The translations under genes and the position numbers were made by a program. Below, piece after piece: positions 52,901-60,825 of a DNA stretch of 64,000 bases. The notes under the pieces were generated by a model. It did not search any database. It saw only the letters and a list, made by a program, of their open reading frames with translations, and had not been told where the DNA came from. The stretch is from Leptoclinus maculatus (taxonomy: Eukaryota; Chordata; Actinopteri; Perciformes; Stichaeidae), in the NCBI GenBank assembly GCA_032191485.1, contig JAVDOI010000003.1:11842986-11906985 (forward strand), given 5' to 3'. Position 1 is the first letter of the stretch. Every line of letters starts with the position of its first letter.

Positions 52901-55489
52901 CTAAAAATGTAACTCCTGTTTTTATTTTGATGGACTTCACTTCAAAAACCAAACAACTGGAAAGTGATTAATATTTGACCATCTTTCAATATCTGTAGGA
53001 TTTTTGTATTCATTTTGGTGAAGTGGTATTCACGTGTGTATTTTTTTATTATCATTATCATTTAGCACATTTATTTCTTAATATAGAGTATGTAGTCCAA
53101 AGGGTAACATATGCATATAGTAATATAGTAACATGTTAATCTATGTGTACATATGTACAAAAGAAATAAAATTCCATTGTCAGTTTTATAATTATTAAAA
53201 ACATTCTCACAGATTAAACATATTTTACTTTTGTTTGTTATACAAAGAAAGTGAACACTTACTCTGCCTGTCTGTGTCTCTTTCTGTCAGTCAATTGTTC
53301 TCCATCGAGACCCAGAGCAGTAATACATTGACTTATCAGTTGTTTAAGTCTGATTCAACGCTGATTCAACAGCCAGTGTTGACAGATAAAACACACACAG
53401 TATTTAGTGGAGTTATGGGAAACTTTCGCACAATATCAATAAAGGACCAACCAGACTCAGCTCATTTTACCTCCTTTTTTGGAAGTTTTTTTTGTCCCGA
53501 TCAATGAAAATGTAACTTGGTAACCAGAACTTTTTTTTTTTGTTCTTTTAGTGCAAACATATTTACGTAATTTAAGTAATATGTGAACTAGATGTTCCTG
53601 ACTTACTGTTCGTTACTTAGTAAGCAGTACTCCACCTGTCGCTGACAGAGTTAACGCTGGCGTCCTTTCCGAGACACATTTGTATGTTTAACTTTGCATG
53701 TTTAACTAGCCTCATTGTCTCTCTCTCTTCAGAGCAGGCTGTGTGAAGCAGCACTAGATCACTACTCATGTATGGTCCTGGTTCTCTCACTAGACTCCCT
53801 GGGTCAGTGTGTGACTGCACTGTCCAAACGCTTTGCTGCTGCAGAGTCCATCAGAGACACCGTCACCTGTATTCCTCATTCCCACCGGGAGAAACACTCA
53901 GAGGTCCGCCACAGAAAGGACACCCACCACCAACAGGAGGATGCACCGAAACCCAAGGTAGTGTCAACAACACCTGCACTTACCTTTAGCAATGTTACTC
54001 TGGATATGAGCCGTTTGTTTGTAGAAGAGCTAGAAGAATTGCCTTTGAAATGATCAGGAGCTTGTTCTGTGTATAGTCATCCTCAGCTGTGTCTGATGCA
54101 GGTAACCAATGGCAAAGTCCCCACCTCCATTCTAAAGAGGCCAAGTCCCAACTACGGGTCAGACACAGAACCCAACCACAGACGGAAAGGCGAACGGAGG
54201 GTTCGATTCAGGGAGCCAGAGACCACAGTACATGGTGAGAAAACAGACAAGTAAAGCGTGTCACATGTCCAGCCTGCTCCGGCACATGTGTGTTCGTGTA
54301 ACCGTAGAGAACATGCTGACCCAGCTAGTCCAGTGACTTCATGTCACCCTTATTTTCTGCAGCATGTACATGTTCGCTCTACTTACAGAAGCCTGAATAA
54401 AGGAATGCATTCATACAGTAACAAGATGAATGTCATTTTTATTGTTTATTTTAAAAAAAAGAAATCCTCAAAATGTGTGCCATCCCAGCTTGCATATGTA
54501 ACAGCAGTGTGTGCCCTGCACTTAGCAGTAAAGAGAAAGGACAAAATGCATTACAACATCCTGAGATTGCGTCGTAAACCTGTGTCCTTTGGGGATTCTG
54601 TACTATTTAAAAATAATGTAATGCTGTGGGACTTCCAAACATCAGCAAGTGATTTACTCTTCATAATTAATTATACATGCAAATGAGGCTCCATAGAGTC
54701 TGTTCCAGAGAGATAGTCGAGTCTATGAGGGCTCAGCAGCTGGTTGGTAGCTGCTGTACATCACAGACGTTGGCTCTTGTTTGACTGACTGGCCTCTTTT
54801 CTGTCGGCTTCACAGACATTCCTTACTGTGACTGTTTAGGTGGTAAGTCTGTCTGAAAATGTTCCAATTTACTATATTAATGTGCATGAGAAAATGAAAA
54901 CATTACACTTTTTGTTTATTTTTAAGTCTATTGGATGTAAATATGTGTGTGGGGGAAAGAATCAAGAAATGTGGGTTAATTGTTAGGTCAAAGGTGTTTT
55001 TTTTTAAATGTCACTTTATTGCCTGCCATGCAAGATGGAGCATTTCACTGTCACCCCCTTTTTAACAATGATTGAAACACAGAGAGCACCAGTTTGTGTG
55101 ACAAGGCCTCCACTACACTGTATATATATGTAGTCACATTCAATTTTCCATAAAAAACCTGCCTCTTAAGGTCTTTACTTTGTTAGGTCAACAGGAAAGA
55201 GAGCTATCTGTGCATGTGACAATTCAAATGAGCATTTACAAATCAAAAGTGTTAAATACAATTGTTTGGTTTTCTGTTTGTAGCCTATGAGACGACAGCG
55301 TCCCGCCCCCACCTCGCCCTGTTCACCTGCCTCTTCCTGCTGATGTCATTCCTGGGTGTGGCCATGTACTGCACAGACCGGCGGCGCCCACAGCGAGTGT
55401 GTGAGGAGCTGGAGGACGCTCTGTCTGTCTACCTGCTGCATATGAAACGGCTTGTGTGGGGCTGCTGGATATGGCTGACCATGCAGTGA
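43870..55489 (+). CDS. NRAC/C14orf180-like membrane protein with an N-terminal TPR-like module (10 exons)
   Basis: Ten exons (43870-44022, 44759-44789, 47874-47960, 49684-49804, 51541-51571, 51686-51794, 53710 or 53733-53957, 54102-54234, 54816-54842, 55284-55489) join with matching phases into about 381 aa. Residues 8-180 look like degenerate TPR helices (GLFELGQQLQQQGEYQAALH, ALQFIQAEKMFYEVALIEL, FGNDHPVTARSLELMATVYA). Residues 269-272 read SILK and 293-296 read RVRF, both PP1 docking motifs. Residues 324-343 form one transmembrane helix followed by a short amphipathic tail. From residue 261 onward the protein matches my recollection of human NRAC: SILKR, then RRV-x-FREP, TVH, a membrane helix and a short C-terminal tail. 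tmem179 next door supports orthology. Human NRAC is about 160 aa and, as I recall, lacks the TPR part. The start at 43870 is provisional because the frame is open back to an acceptor at 43795. The joint between exons 6 and 7 is uncertain. Confidence 0.75.
44759..44789 (+). CDS. NRAC-like gene, 31-bp microexon 2
   Basis: The acceptor is TGATTTACAG and the donor T|GTATCC. It encodes IAELFIAEKN plus one base. Joined to the next exon it gives LHQIAELFIAEKNYEKALQF, a natural TPR helix pair, which is the main support for such a short exon. Confidence 0.6.
47874..47960 (+). CDS. NRAC-like gene, exon 3, with a GC donor
   Basis: The acceptor is CTATATAAACAG. The exon encodes EKALQFIQAEKMFYEVALIE through HGST and ends ACAG|GCAAGT. 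GC in place of GT within AG|GCAAGT is the consensus for the rare GC-AG intron class, and phase 1 agrees with the next exon. Confidence 0.7.
49579..49616. repeat. (CAGA)n tetranucleotide microsatellite
   Basis: About nine CAGA units lie in intron 3 of the NRAC-like gene, ~70 bases before the exon 4 acceptor. Confidence 0.94.
49684..49804 (+). CDS. NRAC-like gene, exon 4
   Basis: The acceptor is TTTGTGTAACAG. The exon encodes PQEEATLGSAVWTTPEEL through HLERLAQLCIMSK and ends CA|GTAGGT in phase 2. HLERLAQLCIMSKQPHLALE across the next junction has the spacing of a TPR helix A/B pair. Confidence 0.7.
49926..49997. repeat. GT/TA compound palindromic microsatellite
   Basis: A short GT run leads into alternating TA with ACTGTA and GTATAC variants. 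It can self-pair into an AT cruciform. It lies in intron 4 of the NRAC-like gene. Confidence 0.88.
51541..51571 (+). CDS. NRAC-like gene, 31-bp microexon 5
   Basis: A strong acceptor (TTTTTCTTTCAG) and donor (AAG|GTATGT) bound this exon. It completes a CAA codon and encodes PHLALEYSGK, continuing directly into AAKIHQRAFG of the next exon. Confidence 0.7.
51686..51794 (+). CDS. NRAC-like gene, exon 6 (kinesin-light-chain-like TPR)
   Basis: The acceptor is AATCTTTCAG. It encodes AAKIHQRAFGNDHPVTARSL then ELMATVYAEIGKTEYS. The G-N-D-H-P-V-T-A pattern is typical of kinesin-light-chain-type TPRs. The donor is TCAG|GTAAAC in phase 1. Confidence 0.75.
52710..52780. repeat. GT/TA compound microsatellite
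   Basis: Alternating GT then TA with ACAGTGTG and ACTGTA interruptions, in intron 6 of the NRAC-like gene. Confidence 0.85.
53733..53957 (+). CDS. NRAC-like gene, exon 7 (5' boundary ambiguous)
   Basis: The exon encodes SRLCEAALDHYSCMVLVLSL through a polar, basic and His-rich stretch ending DAPKPK, with donor AAG|GTAGTG. The best acceptor by sequence (CTCTCTCTCTTCAG, exon start 53733) is phase 0 and does not fit the phase-1 donor of the preceding exon. A weaker upstream acceptor (TTTAACTAG, exon start 53710) does fit and would add ASLSLSLQ. Alternatively an extra exon lies in the intron. Confidence 0.65.
54102..54234 (+). CDS. NRAC-like gene, exon 8 with SILK and RVxF motifs
   Basis: The acceptor is GTCTGATGCAG and the donor CATG|GTGAGA. 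The exon encodes VTNGKVPTSILKRPSPNY through RRKGERRVRFREPETTVH. SILK (codons 54126-54137) and RVRF (54198-54209) match the PP1 docking consensus motifs [GS]IL[KR] and RVxF, in the usual order. This is also the segment most like mammalian NRAC. Confidence 0.85.
54816..54842 (+). CDS. NRAC-like gene, 27-bp microexon 9
   Basis: The acceptor is GTCGGCTTCACAG and the donor G|GTAAGT. Both phases are 1, so inclusion or skipping leaves the frame intact. It encodes DIPYCDCLG, two cysteines just before the membrane segment. It may be alternatively spliced. Confidence 0.6.
55284..55489 (+). CDS. NRAC-like gene, terminal exon 10 with transmembrane helix
   Basis: The acceptor is CTGTTTGTAG. The exon encodes AYETTASRPH, a hydrophobic helix (LALFTCLFLLMSFLGVAMYC), the basic stop-transfer stretch TDRRRPQR and a helical tail ending WIWLTMQ, then TGA. 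The single membrane helix near the C-terminus suggests a tail-anchored protein with its N-terminal part in the cytosol. Confidence 0.85.
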
Positions 55490-57922
55490 CTGAGGCCGAC
55501 CACAGCTGGAGACATGGAGCCTCCTTTCATTTTTGTAACTTTTTTCCTGTCTCTGAAGGGAGCCTACAAGGGCCGACAAACACCTCAGCCTTTTGGCAAG
55601 GCTCTGTACACTGTCTGTGGCGTTGAACCCGCTCTCGCAGTGAAAAATGGAAAAATGTTTAATCCCAGAAATATGTAGCTTCCATGTCTTTATGTACAAA
55701 TGTGCTAAGGTGGTGGGCACGCCACTCCTTATTTAAGCTATGACTGTGCACATCTGCAATGTTGATGCTCACATATGCCGCTCAGTGAATCACCACAACC
55801 ATTCGATCTTTCATGTCACTGTCTATTGTATGTGAGTGACTGTTTCCATGGAATGCAAATATTTATTTTTGCTTCAATACAATGTTGATGTTTGTGTACA
55901 TCAGATATTACACAGAACTGAATGTGTATATATGGTTCAATATAATAAGGATTATCAAACATATTCAGCCTTGTAATTGCACATAAATGAATGTAGAGAA
56001 GTTTGGAGACAGCTTTGATTGGCACAGTGCACATTCCAGGGGGAGGTGGACGGAAGCACACGTGTGGAACTGTTTGATAATTATCCGTGAGATAGTAAAC
56101 ACAGGGCTGCATCACGTCACAGCGCCAGGTTGAATGTCTAACAGATGAAAATCACGTCTTTCAGCTGATTCCTAGCTCCACTGAGGAGAAAATCTACAGC
56201 ACAATGTTATGAATTTTCTCACCTATTCTAACGTCGAAGAGAATATACTCGTACTGAATGAATACCAATGCTTTTGACAGTGTTCCTCTTTATATCCGCT
56301 TGAATCCCACAAAATAACCGTGGTCCTAAATGTTATTTATTCTTCTATACTGTATATCTGCATCTACGAAAATATCCAACTTTCAATTATTTTCGATTTT
56401 TTTACTTACCTGTTACATTTCTATTTAGAAACAACAATATTCAGGTTTTAACCGTGATGTCAAATGCTCATCAAGCTTTGGACAAAAAATAATATATATC
56501 ATTTTTATCAAGTTCATTGCCATTAATATGAGGCCAAACTGAAATACGACAGAATCAGATTCTGTATGTTATTTTATGAGTCCCTTTATCAAAGAAAAAA
56601 ATCAAACCACACAAATGAATGGGCACAGCGATGCACATCCCAAAGACCTCTTATTAAGAGCAATAACACAAACGACATGGTTTCCAGTAAAACATAGTTC
56701 TTTATATAACAGGTTTCAGGGAACTCGGAAGGAAATCGTTGAGATTGGAGGTTTTGCGTTTGAATGTCAAAGCAATATAAGGCTAATAGCGCCTGTGTAG
56801 AAGAAACACTCTCTGCTCTGTACTGTCAAACTAAATTGTCATTAGCAATAAAACAATACCCAGTGAACTCATGTCCTGCATAGAAGCTGCATTTCACGGC
56901 TGTCCAGACGTTTATGGTCACTTTGTAAGAAGTGCCTTTATGGAGGCTTTTCTTAGTTCCTACCGTTTTATGATTTCAGTTGTTTTGAATAAAACTGTCA
57001 TTGCCTATCAAAGTCGAGGAGCTGACTTGCTTTCTTCCTGTAATCTCTGGCAATAAGTGAGTGTGTGATGTGTATGTAACAGGGAGAGGTGCATGCAGGT
57101 ACATTTATGTGCCTACTCACAGTAATACCGTATATTGGTTCGTAGCCTATAAAGTGTGAAGGAGAAGCCTGAGTTACTATTTGGCACAAATAGGATTTGT
57201 TTGTTTTTTTAATCTCACACAGATTGCTAAAAGCATTTTTTTGGACCATCTGCCCGATACATTATAGTTCTTAACTACAATTTGTCATTTTCATAAAACA
57301 CTCTTTTGTAACTGCTGATAAGTGTGAATGCACTGCAACAGCCATTATTTTACTTTGCAGCGGCATACAAAGTCTCCCTTCATGAAGAAGTGCACATCCT
57401 ACCAGAAACACATCCTTCTTTAGGAACACATTTAATGATGTATAAAACTAAATATCATCCCTTTACATCTAAAAACCCTCACCCTATTCATTTGTCATGC
57501 ATTATATCCATGCAGAAGTTTCACAAAGATAACATGATCTGTCAGCCAATCTGTCCACGCTATTAATATTGTTAATAGAAATTCATGAGCAGAGAAAATC
57601 CGGGTGTACATTTCCCTTAAATGGTTTTACTACTGTTGGAGCTGAACTATGGTTGTGTGTGTGTTGAAGAGGTTTGCACACAGTGGATGAATAAACTCAA
57701 TAAAGCAGGATTTCGGAAGGATTAACAACAATTGGGAGATTTTTTTTTTTGAGGGAAAATCAATTGCCTTTGAAGAACAAATCTCAAACCTTCTGTTTGA
57801 TTCAATCCATAATCAATGGGAGCAAAAGCTACTTTGATTGTCTACAGAGGCAAACATTGGTGTTTCTCATGGCAGGCGAGAGGACCGGACGAGTGAGTGT
57901 GTGTTTGTGTGTCCTTTGGTTT
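55490..57922. other. 3' flank between the convergent NRAC-like gene and tmem179
   Basis: It probably contains the 3' UTRs of both genes. No coding exon was recognised. Confidence 0.6.
56986..56993 (+). terminator. Candidate poly(A) signal of the NRAC-like gene
   Basis: GAATAAAA lies about 1.5 kb after the stop codon. Another AATAAA occurs near 56849. Either would give a 3' UTR of 1.4-1.5 kb ending before tmem179. There is no transcript evidence. Confidence 0.3.
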
Positions 57923-58096
57923 CTAGATCAGGCCGATCTTGAGGTCAGAGTTGCGTCGTGAGGAGCGGCCGAGTAGAAGGTCCTTCTCGTGGATCAGGCT
58001 GTCCAGCAGGTCCTCTTCTCTGTAGTTGTGATAGACCTTCAGGAAGGCCATCACTGCAATCCCGAGCCAAGTGAGCCATGCAGCCCACAGGCCAAA
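57923..58096 (-). CDS. tmem179: tmem179 coding exon 4
   Basis: The acceptor is CCGTCCTTCAG. It encodes membrane helix 4 (FGLWAAWLTWLGIAVMAFLK) and the acidic/basic C-terminal tail ending SDLKIGLI, then TAG. Confidence 0.93.
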   Translation of the reverse strand, partial: FGLWAAWLTWLGIAVMAFLKVYHNYREEDLLDSLIHEKDLLLGRSSRRNSDLKIGLI

Positions 58097-59260
58097 CTGA
58101 AGGACGGAAGGCAATTATTGTAAATATGAGGTTCAGGATTTAGTTTAACCGTCTTGAACAATATTAACCACAGTCTTACCTGAGCTATAGCAAACTGGTC
58201 GTAGAAAGCGGAGTTGTCCACGCCGAGTTCTAGATCAGTGTCCTGCAGGTCCTCGCAGCTAAAATATGACACATAAGCCGGTATGAAGAAACACAACTGG
58301 GCTGTATGATGAAAATGTCAGAAAAGTTGAGTTTGCGTGCCGCTCGCTCTCACCTGCTGGGCATTGTCCCGCCCTCTGTGACGGAGTCACACCACATGTT
58401 GAAACCCACGCTGACGATGGTGCTGGACAGGAAGACCGTGAACACCACGAGGGAGCTGATCAGCAGGTTGAGGAAGGCGTTGAAGATGGAGCTGCAGACA
58501 GGTAAAACAGAAATTAAAAAGGATAAAAAAACAGTGAAATCTGCATAATTATGAAATAAATGTAGACTGTTAACACTTTACCATACTTAGGCCTATCACA
58601 CAGCATGATTTAATTATTTTTTACTTGAAAATAGTGACACGGGTTGGAAATACTCTCTGTATGTGAGTCACATTATGATTTACATTTTTCAAAGGCAACA
58701 CAAGTGTATCCCCTCCATCTTTGTAATGGAGGACCACAGTGACTAGTTGTTTTAAAACCATTCTGTGGTTTTTATCTTCATAGCATAGCCTCTATAACAT
58801 GCAGTCTAGATGATTCTTCCAGAATAGCGCGCATATAATTGGCGTGCAGACCGACAGAGCAACACATTCACTTTAAGCCGTTGGTGGTGTGTCCAATGAG
58901 CTTCTTATGGTGCTGGTATTGAATAGTGTCGAACAAGCGCAGGTAAACGGTCACTCACTCGTCGTGCCCTTTGCACAGAAAGAATAGCAGCCTCCATGCC
59001 TGCACTGCGGACAGAATGAGGGACGATATCCCGACAAAAGTGATGAAGCTGCAGGAGGACTCGCTTCCCCACTCCTCCACGATGAACCGCTGCTTCGACA
59101 CCGTGATGTTCTCGTTCTGCCACATACCCCGCGTGAACAGCAGGCATTTCCCTCCGAAGTCCTCCGTGTTTTCTGACAGAGGCACCACGGCGATGAAACC
59201 GAATACGAAGGCTAAAAAATAAAGGATGCACTGGGCAAAAATTAAATTATCGAGGGCCAT
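57923..59260 (-). CDS. tmem179: TMEM179, four-pass membrane protein, complete in four exons
   Basis: Four minus-strand exons (59260-58959, 58491-58354, 58258-58180, 58096-57923) join in phase to 230 aa, close to the ~233 aa of the mammalian protein. All introns are GT-AG. The start MALDNLIFAQC sits in a good Kozak context (GAAAAATGG). Membrane helices lie near residues 7-28, 71-95, 105-130 and 170-194. An N-glycosylation sequon (NIT, residue 51) is in the first loop. Family blocks include VVPLSEN, FFLCKGH, DLELGVDNSAFYDQFAIAQ and KVYHNYREEDLLDSLIHEK. Its molecular function is not established. It faces the NRAC-like gene tail to tail, about 2.4 kb apart between stop codons. Teleosts have duplicates, so it may be tmem179a or tmem179b-type; the full match is to TMEM179, not to the distant TMEM179B. 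Confidence 0.93.
58180..58258 (-). CDS. tmem179: tmem179 coding exon 3
   Basis: The acceptor is CATATTTTAG and the donor GCTCAG|GTAAGA. It encodes CEDLQDTDLELGVDNSAF through AIAQ. Confidence 0.93.
58354..58491 (-). CDS. tmem179: tmem179 coding exon 2
   Basis: The acceptor is TACCTGTCTGCAG and the donor AGCAG|GTGAGA. It encodes SIFNAFLNLLISSLVVFTVF and GFNMWCDSVTEGGTMPS, that is membrane helix 3 and the following loop. Confidence 0.93.
58959..59260 (-). CDS. tmem179: tmem179 coding exon 1
   Basis: It encodes residues 1-100 plus two bases. The donor is GACGA|GTGAGT. It contains membrane helices 1 and 2 and the glycosylatable first loop. Confidence 0.93.
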
Positions 59261-59345
59261 TTTTCTGTCTCCCTCTTCGGCTCTCTGCGTCCTGGAAACA
59301 CTGCGGCTGCGCAGTGGAGGCTCAGCATCCGACGTTCTGCTGCAA
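59261..59345 (-). promoter_or_regulatory. Probable tmem179 5' UTR / core promoter
   Basis: The bases just upstream of the tmem179 start codon are more GC-rich than their surroundings and contain CTGCGGCTGCGCAG (59301-59314), which resembles an NRF1-type half-palindrome. No TATA box is evident. The transcription start is not known. Confidence 0.35.
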
Positions 59346-59838
59346 ATTAATGAGCAGCCTTAGGCCCTCAAGGCTCTCCATCTTATCTCCACCCAGGCTG
59401 TGGAGATCTTCACTGGTGTTCTTGCAACAGTTTAAGCATTTAACAATTAATTATGACATTTAACCCCTTGACAAACATACTGTTTACCCCTTAGATAGGA
59501 CAATTCATCTGATACATACAGCATTACATGTTCTGTTTCAGCGTGTTCAATCTTTTCATTGAAGCTTTAAGATGTTTACAATGAGAGACATAGTCTAACA
59601 TTTTACTCATGTTTTGTGCATTATTCAATTCCCACAAATGTCCCCAAAATTGCTTGCCATGTTTGCTATGTTTGGAAACCCTTATCCAGTAGATTTTGAC
59701 AAAGTTTGGCTTCACAGCGTGAGTTTGTAGAGAGGTTAATGTCAAAAGGTTTTGTTAACGTCGACTAGATACTGTGGGTGCAACTCTTTATTCAGAGGGT
59801 TCAATGCAGTCTTGCCCTTCTGCACACACCCACATTTT

Positions 59839-59872
59839 GCACACACACACACACATTTTACACACACACACA
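59839..59872. repeat. (CA)n microsatellite, two tracts
   Basis: Two CA runs separated by TTTT. Confidence 0.88.
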
Positions 59873-60792
59873 CTCAGTGCACTCACAAATTAGAGTAATG
59901 GTTTGTTTATACATGGTGACAGTCCTTAAGGACGGTCAGGTAGCTGTCACAGCCATCTGACACACTTCACTGAGCCCATCTGGTGAGCTCGCCAAGGTGT
60001 CTTTCAACCTTCCTCGGCCACCCAGCCTCAGTGCCGCTCACAGTGCCCTCCAGTGGGCAAGGCATCTGCATACTCAGACAATCCTTGCCTTGATGTAGTC
60101 GAAAGATGCAGGATGCTGGAAAATCTTGGGATAAAAAGACCATCTAATTGTCTAAAAAACTGTTTTGATACGGATTAGAAAATGTAAAAACTTTAATTTT
60201 TAGATGGCAAATGTGAAACAGCAGCGTGAACAGCTTCTTTAAGAGGCTGGCATTGAATAATTTTGTGTCTGACAATATTAATCGTACAGCAGTTTCCTGG
60301 GAAATATCCCATGCAACACAAAGACAAGTATTTATACTGGAGCTTTCCAAACATCAGACGGCTATTTGTATCCATCATACCAACTGCAGCATTTTGCATC
60401 CTCTCCCTTGCACATGATTTATGTGTCATTTTGCTGCATCGCAGCACTCTGATTTCCATGATGTTATCAGCTCTCAGGTTAGCTTGAGTCATTGTGTGTG
60501 TGTGCTTATGTGCATGTGTTGTCTTGGTTTGCTTGAAAGCATCATTGTTACTTATGTTTCATGCTCCTTGGGCATTCTTTTTTTGCTTTGGCAGATCTTT
60601 ATTATCTGGTGTATGATAAATTGTCCAGATGACTACTTCCTGTAATAAATCACTTTGCAGTTTAGACCCTTCTTTTGATATATTATCACTGGAGTATTGT
60701 ACTTCTTGCAGTTTTTTAACATTTTTTTCTAATAGAAACAGCAGGGGAAAAAGTAGGAAAAAATGAGGAGGGAACCATACTGTATGCTGCCA

Positions 60793-60825
60793 TGCTCATG
60801 TTGTCTCTGTAATACAACATGAGCA
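60793..60825. other. Short perfect hairpin
   Basis: A 12-base stem (TGCTCATGTTGT with its exact complement) flanks a 9-base loop. No further structure is evident; it may be chance. Confidence 0.5.

Noticed and set aside
56320..56345. Possible miR-203 precursor, since mir-203 lies near the human C14orf180 region
   Set aside because: Only part of the mature sequence (GTGGTCCTAAA) matches, the next bases differ and no hairpin partner is seen.
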